64,000 nucleotides of DNA, from contig WOGZ01000015.1 in assembly GCA_009733775.1 (NCBI GenBank), positions 186,001 to 250,000 on the forward strand, read 5' to 3'. Every line of letters begins with the position of its first letter. Positions within the stretch are counted from its first letter, which is position 1. This document shows positions 12,601 to 24,469 of this stretch, one piece after another. Below the pieces are notes generated by a model. The model made no database searches, had not been told where the DNA came from, and worked only from the letters and a program-made list of their open reading frames with translations. The position numbers were made by a program, and so were the translations under genes. The DNA is from Alectoria sarmentosa (taxonomy: Eukaryota > Ascomycota > Lecanoromycetes > Lecanorales > Parmeliaceae).

Positions 12601-15600
12601 ATATAAAAAAACGTTAATTGAGAAATAATCGATCGATAAATTTGATTAAAAAATAAATGTTGATGAGTTTTAAAAGACATAATTTAATGTTTGGTTTTGA
12701 AAAAATAAAGATCGTTTTTTTTATTGCGTAAGTTTCGTTTAAATATTTATATGAAAAATATAAATGAAAAATGAAAATGTAACATTAATGAAATTAATTA
12801 ATGAAATTTGAAATCGATCGAATAATAAAGATTAAACACGATTTGAAAATGCAAAAGTGTCGAATAAATCGATTATTTTTCATTTATTAAAAATGAAATT
12901 TATTTGTTGATTTCGATTATAAAATATAAATAAATTATATTTTATAAATGAATAAACGAAAAGCGATTCGAAATCTAATTTATATAAATTAAAAAGTTTT
13001 TTGATGTGCGATTTTGATCGATATAAGAATTCGAAACTTTGTTTATATAAAAAAGACGGTTCGAAATGACGCGATTAAATTAATTGAAATTAATCGATAT
13101 TTTGAGAATTAAGAATTTGTATAAAGAATTTATAACTCTCGATTAGTATATTCGAAGAATTGTTATAGCTTCGTTGATTTTGAACAATGCGTTGAGCATT
13201 TGATGCTTTTTACCTCTTAATGCGACCCTATTTATGATCTTATACAAATTAATGACCATTGAAGCTAATGTGATCATGTCTAATTTTGAAAATGAATAAA
13301 GTTTGTTGTGACTTAATGTATTGTTTATTATTGTCAATGTAAATAAAGGGAATTGAATGAATTTAAGGCGTCGCGAATTCGTCGTTGAAGACGACGTTAT
13401 TTTTTTCGTTTTTATCATTGAAAACGATATTATTCTCTTCGCTTTCATTATTAATAAAGCTCTTTTAATTCTTTATTAATCACATTTTAATTGTGTTCTT
13501 TTATGTTTATTTTATCGTTGTCGATTTTTTGATCGAAATAACGTTTATAATAACGTATTTTTTATTTATATTTATCAAGATTAATCTTTTAAAAATATCA
13601 TTTTTTATAATATAATCTTTTGATTATGTTATAACATTTATGTTTTTTTCGTCTCGTATTTGTTATAATATATGAGATTGAAAAAAGGGTGTTAAATATT
13701 TTTTGATAAGATTTGAGTCGTCGCAAAAGTGACAAGATTGAATGTGTAAATGAAAATGTTTAATTTAAAGAGATGCAAGAAGTAAATACGCATAACGATA
13801 ATCATTTTTAAAATAAATTCATTCGTTTCAATTCGTTGAATGAATTTCGATAAATAAGATTGTTTTAATAAAAAGATAAACACTCGAATGAGAGTCGTAA
13901 TTAAACATATGTGAAGTCTTTTAAATCGTGTATACATAAATGATTCAAAATAATGATACGCGCGATTATAATGATATTTAATTTTGGGTTTCTTATTAAT
14001 ATAACATCTTTTATATAATTTCAGATTTATCTTTATAAAGACAAGACAAGTTTAAAAAAAAATATATAATTTATAATCAATTAAAATCAGCATAAAAGAC
14101 GTGTTTTCAAAACTTTATCTTTTTATTTAAATTTAATTACATCGCTCTTCTGACACTTTTTTATTTTAATCTTCGATATATTATCAAAAATTATCAATTT
14201 GAAAATGACTTTTTAATTAAAAAGAAGTTTTAATGATTTTTATTCAAGCATTAAGAGAGAGAAATTATCGAATTTTAAATTAAGGATCGATTTTATTAAC
14301 GTAATATTGAGCAAAAAGGCGAAGTGTTTTAAAAAGAAAATTAAATAAAATGATCATTATACATTAATCGAAAAGTTTTTAATTAATGTGCATTATCGCA
14401 ATTCTCGATTTTTAAGAATTTGATTATAATAATTTATTATCAAACATTAATAAAGAAAAAACAATTAACGTCTTTTAATTCAACATAACGTTTGATAATA
14501 TGTTAAAATAAAAAATCGCGAGAGATGAAGAGTTAAGCGATAATAAACATTTCATAAACATTCGCGATAATGATGTTTATAATAAAGACGCAAGTTATAT
14601 TAAACAAATCAACAACTTTGTTAATTTTTCATATTTTGTAATTAATTAATTGTTTTTTGATAACTTTATGATTTTGAAATTTGCGAAAAATCAATATTTT
14701 TATATTATCGTCGACAAAAAAAGTGAGAATAATGATTAAGATTTAGAATAAATTAATAAATTAAACTTTTGTTTTATTTTAATTGAATTAAAAGTTAATA
14801 TAAATGTAATTCAATTCGCGCTTTTTGTCGCAAACAAAGTTCGTTTACGAAAGTTTTTTAATATTTTATTAATATAAGATTATTAATAAACAAAATAACA
14901 AAGATAAAAAAAAAATATAATCGATAAGGGTTTTTAAAATCGTGCGTAAGATGTGTTTAACGTTTTTAATAAATGAAATCTTAATTAAAAGCGTTAAACA
15001 ACGCAAATTGATATTAAAATTGAAAAAAACATAAAAATTCTTTTTAAAAATAATTAAATGAATCTCGATAGCGAGATTAATTAAATAAAAGACTTATAAT
15101 AAGACATTAATGCTTGAAAAGTAATTGAGAATTGAATTTTTATCTTTTTTATAAAGGTTTCGGCGAATGGCAATGAATGTAATGTTATTTTTTCTCATCG
15201 TTAACTTAATGACCTTATTTAAATATCTTTTGATAAAATTTGTTGTTTTCATTATGTGATGATATTTAATCGCTCTTTGACGCATAAATGAAACGCGTGA
15301 TTATTAATTTAAATTTAATATATTTAAGGTTTTTCTTCTTTAATTTATTTATTCAAATTTGAATTTTTTTTTTATAAACGATTGATCATGATCGTTAAAG
15401 AAGATTTTGCAATTAATATTTTTATTAATTTAATATATATATAAATAAGATTAATTTTCGCATTAAATTAATTATTATATATAAAAAAATGAAAAAAGCG
15501 TGAATAATGTATAATAAATTGTTTTTGAATCTTTTGATAAATAAACGTTATATTCGTAAAAATGAGATAATAAATATGAAAAATAATAACTTAACGATGT

Positions 15601-16071
15601 TATATATAAAAATGATGATAATAAAATAATAAATTGAATAAAGTGATAAAAAAAGAGATAAGAAAACGAGAAAAATGATTTCATTTCGCTTTTCAAATTT
15701 TCGTCAAAATCAATAACATAAATTAACGCTTCGCTTTTTTTATATCATTTTTATTTATTTTAAAATTGAATAATATTATTACGCTCTCGATTTTGCAATA
15801 AAATAAATTTACGCTTATTTTGTTAAATCTTATTATAAAATGTATTTGAATTGTTTTTTTATAAATTTACATTTACATTATATTATTCGATGATTTAAAA
15901 ATTCATTTATCTTTTATCTCTCCGAATTGAAATTTATTTTCGAACTTCTTCTTTTGCGAATCTATTCTTTTATTGCTTTAAAATAAATGTTTTGATTATC
16001 GCAAATATGAGAATGAATATTTATATATCGTTGTTGATTGAGATTGCTTTTTAACGGTCTCAGATGTTCTT

Positions 16072-16400
16072 GTGTCTGCTTTTAAAGCTCTTTCAGATAA
16101 TATTGTGTCTGCTTCTGAAGCTCTCTCTGACAATATAAACCTGCTCCTAAAATTTAATGCTTTATATATACATAAGTGCCTTTTCATCTTTGAAGCCTCT
16201 CCTCTTACATTTATTAAGAAATATTTTAAATTCATTATTACAACACAATCACATTGCTTTTTCATTTTAAATTGCTTTCTCATCTCAATTGTTTTCTCAT
16301 TTCAATTGTTTTCTCACTTTCAATTATTTTCTTATCTCTCATTACTTCTTCATCTCAATAATTCTTATTTATCTTTTATTGCTTTTTCATTTCAAATTGT
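16072..16400. repeat. 33-bp duplication and 17-bp T/C-rich repeats
   Basis: A 33-bp unit starting gtgtctgctt occurs at 16072 and 16105. On the minus strand it reads as an 11-residue peptide repeat (ILSERAxxADT). Further right, about 16275-16400, variants of ttttctcatttcaattg are repeated. The minus-strand frame over the first part (15996-16283, 95 codons) could be a remnant of a repeat protein, but nothing else supports a gene. Confidence 0.55.
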
Positions 16401-19400
16401 TTTTGAAGTTATTAAAGATGCTCCGCCGTTGCTTTTATATAATCTTATTTTTTATAATCTCATTTAATTCGTCGAGTTCGAATAGTTTTTGATATTTTAC
16501 ATAAAAATATACATATTTTATTCAATAATTCATTCGCATTTATTAACTTTAAATGATATTTTTTGAATATGATTCTCAAAATGTTAAAATGAAAAAAATG
16601 AATAAATTTGATTTTTAAAACGTCGAAATAATAAATGAGAATGATTTTTAAGATCTTGAAATATCGATTTTTTAAACATAATGCGAATTTGCAAATTTTT
16701 TAAATAATAATGAAAATTTCTTTATGCTCGATAAGATATTTGATTTATTAATATAATCTTTTAATTGTTTTATTTATTAATAAAGATATAATTTTCGATA
16801 TTTTAAATAATATGATATTAAAAATGAAAAAGATAATGAATTGTTTTCAAATCGATCAAATCGAATAAAATTAACGTTTATATTCATAAATGAATAATCA
16901 AACTCATTTTCAAATTATCGATCGCGATAAATATTTTAAAATCCTCAAATTTTTTATTATAAAAAGATTAATTCAACGCTCGAAAAAAAAAAATAACAAA
17001 ATGATAAAAAAACGATAAAAATTCGAAAAAGATGTGTATTATAACATTAAAAAGTTCGAAATAATTAAGATTATCATTAAAAAGAAGATTCTTTTTGATC
17101 TCTTAATGTTAAATTTAATTGTTAATTTATTGAATTTTTATCTCGGTCGATATTTGATTCGACCTTCTCAAAATAAAGCGCATATCACATTTTTAAAATC
17201 TCAGAACAAACTCATTATTTAAATATCGAATATCGGCTTTATAAAATGTGAAAAATCTTTTTCGAAGAGTTTTTCATAAACGATAAACTTTAAAGATTCA
17301 GAAAAACAATTCTTTTAAGTCGATTCGAATGAAATTTAAACATTTCTTGATCGATTTTGTCATATATTAAAGCGATTAAAATCAATCGAATTTTTAATAA
17401 CGAAAAATGCGATGAATCGAGACCATTTTCTTCGTTATATTTTTAATCGATTAATACGATATATTAATTTTGTCTTTAAATTCAAAGCCGTTTTCAATGA
17501 TTATTATTATTTAACGTGAATTCATAATACGTTTTAAATATATATTAAATTTTACGATTTCAATTGTTAATCAATGAACATCGATTATTATATAATTGAG
17601 ATCGTAATTTAAGTTTCAAAGATTTCATTTAAGTCTTTTAACATATTTTTTAAGGATCGTTATAAAAATCGTGAATCGATAAACAATTATGACATTTTCG
17701 ATAACGATTCATCGCGTTCGTTGAAGTTTCAATATTAATTATAATATATGAAGATTTTAGATTAAAAATCGCGCTTTGAAAACACATTAAAATTATCATA
17801 AAAGTTACTTTGTATCTTAAACGACTTCGATAATTCAAAGTTGAATTTAAAAAAACTTGTCAAAGGAATTAAATATGCTTATTGTGTGATCGAATCTCGA
17901 GGAAAAACTTTATTGAATTTGTACGAAGATAAATACGTTATATGATATGTGATAATGTTTTAAGATATCTCATAAAGTAAACTTGAATTATTCTTATAAA
18001 TTAATCTCCTTTTATTGTACTTTTCAATTATTAACATTTGCAATCGCGTAAAATAAAACGTTAATGATTTATCGATTATTTATCTTATTTCAAAAACAAT
18101 AAGTTCGTGAATTTCGATTTTATAGATAATGCTCGACGAAACGATGAAGAGAAAAAATATAATAAAGATTTGAGTTATTGAATATACGCTCTTTGAAAAT
18201 CTCGATAACAATTTCAAATTAATGTCATTTTTATAATAAACGTCGTTGTTAATAAGGAAAACGCTCGCATCTTCGAAAAGATCGCATTGATTCGTATTCG
18301 CTATTAATGTGTTGCGACAAAATTATTCTTTCACCCTTATAAGCGATGTTTGAAACCCTTTTTATATATTGCTTTATGTTAATCTTCACTCGAAATTTCT
18401 TTATAAAGATTTTACGCACATTATTATCAATTCATTTGTTAATTTTTAAAAAAAAAAAGAAAAAAAGTTATAAATTCATTATTGTTAAAACGCGTGAGAA
18501 TTGAAATTTATAATGATCTAAGAAAAATTTACGATTTTTATTATTTTATACATTAAGAATAAATCGAAATTAAGATAATAAACATTTGAAATGAATTATA
18601 AAGCGAAGCGTTGAAAAAAGAAGATATCATTTATGTTTGAAAAGATTCTTATGCGATTATTATATATGAAGACAATGCGCAAAATAAGTAAGAAAAACCA
18701 TTTCTTCTTTCGTTAATGTTTATTAAATATTAACGAATATCGATAATGTGCGAGAAGTGTGACTTAATTAAATTATCAATTCTTTTATAACGAGCTTAAA
18801 TGATGTTTTTCAAATCGTTTTGAATGCGAATAAAAACGTCGATTATCACATTTTCGATAACATCAACATCATCAATCAGGCCTTTAATTTCTTTTTAAAT
18901 CGATATTTATTTATTTATTTATCTTTGATTGAGAGATCACATTTAATAAAGAATCGTAAAGATTTAAATGAAATATCGAAGATGTTTTATAATTTTATAA
19001 TTATGATGAATTCGATTTTAAAGTTTAAAAAAAATCGCAATAAATTGAGATTTAACGAACAATAAATGATTAAATTTTATAATGTTTTATATATAATGTA
19101 ATCGAGGTCGAAATTTAAACGATATTATAAATGATATACATTTGAAAATGATTTTGATATTAATTTTACGCATCATTTGAAAACGATTTAAAAAGTTTAT
19201 ATCATTTATTAATATATTTAATTTCACAAAATTCATTATTTATTTAAATATCAATTAATTATTCGAAATGACCTCGAATTTTGTTTTAAAAAAGGCGTGT
19301 TTTTCTTTTTCTCGACATTCGCGTCGATTAAATATTGATATAAACACAATAATCAAACATTTTTCGAATATTAATTACGAATTAAAGATCGCGCTTGTGA

Positions 19401-19999
19401 TCGTGCTTTTAAATATCATCATTATATAAATATCAATTTGATAATATTTTAAACGTATCGAAATTATTTCGATATAACGTTTAAGAATAATAAAAAACGC
19501 GATGATACTTAAATTATATAAAACAAATTCGAATTGAAACCTTAATCACTTTTAAATATGCTTTGAATAAAATTAATCGATTACATTATATATAATAAGT
19601 TTATAATAATAAATTATTTATTAAACGTCGTATATTCGAAAAATCAAGAAAATTATAATGAAAAATGAAATAATATAATGTGAGAAATTTAAAATTGAAA
19701 TCACGAAAAATGAAATATGAGCGACGAATCAAAATTAATAAAGAAAATGCTCGCTCGATATCGAAATTTATAATTAATTATAAAAGTTATACGATTTTGA
19801 TAAATAACGAATGATAATAATTTTCGAATAAATTTAAATTATATTATTAAGATCATCGATGCTTAAAAACAATAACGAGATCATAAATAACAAGATTTAG
19901 ATTTTATTATTAAGTTAAAAGAGGGAAAGACGTGTATCTGCGACAATAAGCTTTTTAAATTTAATATATCGATCGAAAAATATAATGTCGAAGACGTTG

Positions 20000-20480
20000 G
20001 AGATAGAAATGAAAATGTTGAGAATGTCGGAAATATTGAAGATAATGTTGATGTCGGAGATGTCGAAGACGTTGGGAATGTCTTTATTGTCGAGAATGTC
20101 TTTATTGTCGAAAATGAGATGTTGAAGTTATTTGAAAAAATCGAAAAGAAAGAGTCAATAACTCGAAAAGGAAAATCAAAAAATCGTCGAAAAGTCGATT
20201 AAGAGAATAAAGACGTGAATAAATGAGAAGAACTCTTTAATAAGGATTGAAACATAATCATATAAGGTTTTTTTGACTCTTTAGAAAATGAAGATGATAA
20301 GACATTTTTTCTCGAACAAAATCGGAAAGAAATGAATAAGATATACAATTATTTGAAAATCATCAAAACAACAGCCTCCTCGGAACTTGTCGACGCGATT
20401 CATTATATCGATCTTTCAATATGAAAATCATCTCAACAGAAATCATCTCGGCAGAAATCATCTCGGCAGGAATCATCAAA
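20000..20480 (+). repeat. Short imperfect repeats before the Gag relic
   Basis: Around 20000-20120, gtcgaagacgttgg and gaatgtctttattgtcga recur. Around 20430-20478 a 15-bp unit, cagaaatcatctcgg, is present about three times and reads as the five-residue repeat RNHLG in one plus-strand frame. These low-complexity codons lie upstream of the Gag-like sequence and may be the decayed start of the same element. Composition passes here from AT-rich to balanced. Confidence 0.45.
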
Positions 20481-20939
20481 ACGACGTTATGCATCGAATG
20501 AAAGCGTCAATAAAATGAACCCAGCAAAGAGATTTAAATCAAGCTTCGATCCTTCTTCAAGCACTGTTAATAGTCTCAACCTCGATCCCTTAAGTATTGT
20601 TAATAATCTCCACAATTAAAAACGATTATCGCATTTCGAGATTGTTAAAAAGATTTCTCAATTATTTGATATCCTCGATCACGAAACTCTTCGATGACAA
20701 CATTGTTTTGACAACTTTTACGATCGAATAAAAGGAGATTCTAAGAAATTCAAACAAGCAATTGAAGGAACTCTGAGATGTCGATTCAATTCTTATATAT
20801 TTAAGCGCAGTGTTCAAACATTTACAGACTTTCATTTCGCTGAATTTGGGCTCTTTTGGAGTCGCGAAATACAACGTATAATCAGGTTGAGGTGTGAGCT
20901 TCGTGGACGTCGTGAGCGTCGTGAGCGGAAGATGAATCT

Positions 20940-21850
20940 GATATCCGACTCAGTCTCGACCATGTCACTAGAATAGTGAAGCCAGCAAAGTAGCTCTTTT
21001 CCCAGCATTGAAGTTCCTCAGCCGCATCAAGAACAGCAGCCTTCTTACACTCCCTCCGAACAGCCTCATTCAGCCCTACGAGCGGAGAAAGTAAGATATC
21101 TTGATCCTGAATATCAGCAAGAGCAGAGGTCCACAAAAGGTCCGGATGTCAATGCGGGCAAATACGTCTACAATCGTGACGTCTATATCTTTGTGGATCG
21201 ACTACAGGATCTGACTGTCACTCGAAATGATATCAGATCGGTCATGACATCATGTTTTCGTGGCTCCGCATTGATGTGATGTTTCATGAAGTTGACAGAG
21301 TTGGAACGAGATCTCTTGCGAGACACAGATCTGAATTGATGGTACGCTGCTCTGATTAATCGTTTCAAAACGGAAACATCAGTGGCGCTGTCGCAATTAG
21401 TAAGGCAAACGTACTCATTAACCGACATGAAGTCTACCTCTCCCCGGGCATTCATTCAGCAAATACTCCACTTAACCAAATCAGTCGAATTCAACTCCAC
21501 ATACAATCAACTGACACTACTGTGAAATCAATTCGCCGTCAATCTACGTCGTGATATACCAGAGCCACGTTCTATCACCACGTTAAGTCAATTCCTCGAA
21601 CAAGTGGACAGTAAGACACCCATCTGGTTGGAGCTAGCGCAGAAACAGTCACAGTCGCAGCAACAGCGCCCATGACAAGGCAGACGTGCCCCCCACGATC
21701 CTGCACCAGTCCGCTATGCGAAATATCAGAAAGGTGCCCCCCCCGCAGTAGTCAGGTCGACATGTGACGTCCGAAAATCGCAAAGGCCAAGCATATGTCG
21801 CTGAAGGCGGCTATGGCGAGTACGAGAATGATCAGAAAAAGGGCTAGCCT
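20940..21850 (+). pseudogene. Retrotransposon Gag-like relic
   Basis: From about 20990 to 21690 one plus-strand frame reads as a charged, Gln-rich capsid-type protein. Landmarks are a YLDPEYQQEQ-like segment, the block VDRLQDLTVTRNDIRSVM, and the later blocks LVRQTYSLTDMKS and NLRRDIPEPRS, as in Gag of fungal Ty3/gypsy-type elements. TGA codons interrupt it at 21277, 21337, 21523 and 21673, all in the same frame, and each is one G-to-A change from Trp. Frame continuity is then lost at an eight-C run near 21740. The next frame continues (ENRKGQAYVAEGG) to a TAG at 21845. No reverse transcriptase or integrase was recognised, so the element is truncated as well as mutated. The family assignment is from memory of Gag proteins and is inference. 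Confidence 0.65.
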
Positions 21851-22270
21851 TATGGAATCAATATGCGATCCGGCGAAACCTCGGACATTGCGTTTTTCAA
21901 CGAATTGGATTCATCCGATATGCTTCAAAAGTCATATCAGGGTCTTCTATTTACCCGGCTTCAAATCTCCTCAGAGGCTTACCATTCAACAATCACAACA
22001 CCATATCGATTCTGGACACGCGCCGCCGCTAGCCATAAATGTATGCTATTCCCGATCATGGTTGGCTGCTTGATTTATGTGATGGTTGTCGACAACGAGG
22101 ACGTCGTCATTTTCGTTTTTTGTGGGCATTTGTTGCGGATTCCTTCACCTGACATCCGGATTGGGCTTAGCGCCTTGGCATTGCCGCACTGCAGAGACTT
22201 CTTCTTCTGCAGGCCATCTGTATTCCTACATCATACATAGAATAATCATTACACCACACCACAGCCACAG
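21851..22270 (+). other. Probable 3' part of the retroelement relic
   Basis: Overlapping plus-strand frames (for example one starting at 21863, about 125 codons) continue the coding-like composition after the Gag relic and end near 22240. I recognise no conserved domain. It may be a remnant of the region between Gag and Pol, or the element's 3' end. Confidence 0.3.
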
Positions 22271-22289
22271 CTGTTCCTTAACAAAAAGT

Positions 22290-22395
22290 ATCCTACTGCT
22301 CCGCTTTTTATTACTCCGCTCCCCCCTTTTACTCCGCTCCCATATTCCGCTCCCATTATTCCGCTCCCATTACTCCGCTCCCATTACTCCGCTCC
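22290..22395 (+). repeat. ctccgctcccatta minisatellite
   Basis: Six to seven imperfect copies of a 14-15 bp unit, attccgctccca or actccgctccca, directly precede the right copy of the 57-bp repeat. The complement of the unit core (agcggag) is the same motif found in the repeats at 59-111 and 503-568. Confidence 0.75.
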
Positions 22396-22451
22396 CCATA
22401 TCGCTTTATCCTCATTATCAACGTTAGATTCCCTCTCCGAAATCGCGTATA
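22395..22451 (+). repeat. 57-bp dispersed repeat, right copy
   Basis: Same-orientation match (about 52 of 57) to 2-58. It marks the switch from element-derived DNA to the relic genes on its right. Confidence 0.75.
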
Positions 22452-22734
22452 TCTCTTTGGTATAAGGAAAGGAATGGGGTCGGCAGTCAGTATCGGTATG
22501 TTGAAAGCCTTGCTGGAAGCGAAAATTATGATGACTGTACGTTGGTCTGATGTATTGAGGAGTCTGAATGCAGGAAGATGGAGAGCTATCATATAGGGGA
22601 GAGAAACAAAAATATTCTATCCTTTGTGAATGTCTTATGGTAATGCTTTGTGATCAAGGGACAATGGATTATATCGAGTACAATGAAAGGTTTTTGTTTT
22701 GGTATCCGACCTCGAAAGGAGATCACATAAAGGA

Positions 22735-23400
22735 GATCACATTTGTCGTCTCTTGCACGGCTACTCATGGGGTGAGCTTGGCGCCTGCACAATCGTTGAT
22801 GTAGGCGGTTCACACGGACCATCTAGTATCGCATTGGCGAAACGGTTTCCAGACCTTGTAACGGATTGTACAGGACCTTCGAAGTAATATAGCTAGCTGA
22901 TCTGTTCCGCCTAAGCTTGAAGGTCGATTGAAGTACATGGTTCACGACCTTTTCACCAAGCAGCCAATCAAGGGGACAGAGATATATCTCATTCGCCGGA
23001 TATTCCATGACTGACGGGTCTGATGAGTATGCCGCACGTATACTTCGACGCCTCGTTGTTGCGTTGAAACCAGGTGCAAAAGTATTGATACAGGACCTGG
23101 TTGTACCCGCGCACGGCACGACATCGCTATACGAGCAGAAGAGGCATAGGTGGGTGTTCGCCTGGCTTCGGTCCATTGCGAGCCTCTCAGAGTTTCCGGG
23201 TAAAAAGACATGCTGAGATTGTACAGACACTGTGACCTTACCATGCTTGCGGTGCTCAACTCACGGGAGCGTTCCGCCGAGGAGTGGGACGACTTGATTC
23301 AGAGTGCAAACACAAAGATTCAAACTTGCCAAAATCATTCGGCCACCTTGGGCAAATCAGGGCGTGTTAAAAGTTGTATTCTGCGGGACTTGCCACAGCT
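22735..23400 (+). pseudogene. Broken O-methyltransferase
   Basis: Fragments in shifting plus-strand frames match the SAM-dependent O-methyltransferase family (COMT-like or AflJ-like). They are LLHGYSWGELG then motif I VDVGGSHGPSSIALAKRF (22743-22850), a short YMVHDLFTKQPIKG piece, DEYAARILRRLVVALKPGA (about 23020-23080), and MLAVLNSRERSAEEWDDLI (about 23243-23300). The match ends with a frame-shifted tail, RFKLAKIIRPPWANQGVL. At least three frameshifts or stops separate the pieces, and the N-terminal dimerisation region is not visible. Active enzymes methylate hydroxyls of phenolic or polyketide metabolites; this copy cannot encode one. The amidase relic beyond it suggests a lost biosynthetic locus. 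Confidence 0.75.
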
Positions 23401-24440
23401 TGTGTGGACGATCCATAGTCTCACGTCTTAGTTGCAAGTGGTCCTGTAATCTAGATCTTGAGTCACATATCAAGGATTCAAGACGGCGTTTGCGAGGAAA
23501 TTTGGGAGAAGGATAGTTGAAAGAATCGAGTAAGCTACCTCTTCTGATTGTCGCTGCAGAGCCGCCGACGATGGAAGTGCTAGAGATGGCCATGACCTGC
23601 AGCCTAATACATATCGCAAAGAACAGTAGCATACACCCCAACATGGACGCAAAAGCCTTTAAGACCTTCTGCAAAAATTTGAGCGCTTGGCAACGCCGTT
23701 CGTTCCAACAGTCAGCCGTGGCATAGGAAGGCGCTTTGGCGCGAGCCGTGAGACTGCGTCTTCCGAGGTTGAAGAACCCTGCAAGGTTTCCCCCATTCCC
23801 TCGAGAATCCTTCTGTTCGTGTCCCTTTCATCTGGGCGAGATTTGTGGCCGAGCTCCAGAGATGCCGTTTCCACCACTGACGTAGGAGTTCTTACGTCTA
23901 AGATACTACGCGCTTTGTTGAATGTATACTTCGTAAGTCTGTGAAGTCGATGGGGGATATCAAGCTCGATGATTGTCTGTAGAAATCTAAGAATTGCGCA
24001 ATCCAACGTTTTAAGAGAACGTGGAGGCGAGGTAGAGCCAGAGTAAGTTCCGCCGTGACCGCATTTCTGACCTCGTTTGCTGTTTTCTCTGGAGCTAGAT
24101 ACTGATACTCTTGCAACATGTTAGTAAGGCATTCACATCAACAGATTCAGATAGTACACTGTAGACCCGAGAGGCTGTGGTATTTCGAGAGCCCAGTCTT
24201 GATATCGGCCATGTTGTTCACTTCCTGATGTAAATTCGAACGAGGCCCGGAACCATTTTATGAGGTTTGAGTAGAGAACAGTCAGACCAAGATGACATGT
24301 GATTACTTTTAATGACGCATCGTCGCAGCTAGGGCTGACATTTACCAAGGCCAATTATTCGTCGTTCAGCCTCGTCAAATCACCCAACATATCAATGTGT
24401 CTCCACCTCTTTGGCAAATATTGATGTCATCTAATACTTT
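23401..24440 (-). other. Coding-like debris, unrecognised
   Basis: Several minus-strand frames (about 23357-23674, 23659-24006, 23898-24119, 24133-24354) overlap end to end with protein-like composition, such as ANEVRNAVTAELTLALPRL. The tracts pass from one frame to another, as in a shifted pseudogene. I match no domain. Lying between methyltransferase and amidase relics, it could be a decayed regulator or another cluster gene, but that is guesswork. Confidence 0.3.
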
Positions 24441-24469
24441 TGGCAGTCACAAGGCGATAGGTCGTTCGC

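Larger units (their letters stand above)
1..20300. other. AT-rich, RIP-like gene-free isochore
   Basis: Almost the whole stretch is A/T. The remaining C and G lie mostly in CpG (tcga, acgt, gcga) while CpA and TpG are rare. This is what repeat-induced point mutation leaves, because it converts CpA to TpA on either strand. Open frames here are short (under about 130 codons), of low complexity, and match no family I know. Apart from the tandem repeats listed separately I see only degenerate sequence. It is probably silenced, transposon-derived heterochromatin. A centromere or subtelomere flank is possible, but the left edge is cut by the window. Confidence 0.85.

Noticed and set aside
13143..13448. 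101-codon minus-strand ORF in the AT-rich block
   Set aside because: Isolated, rich in Ile/Lys/Asn as expected for AT-rich DNA, with no recognisable domain; possibly a mutated element fragment.
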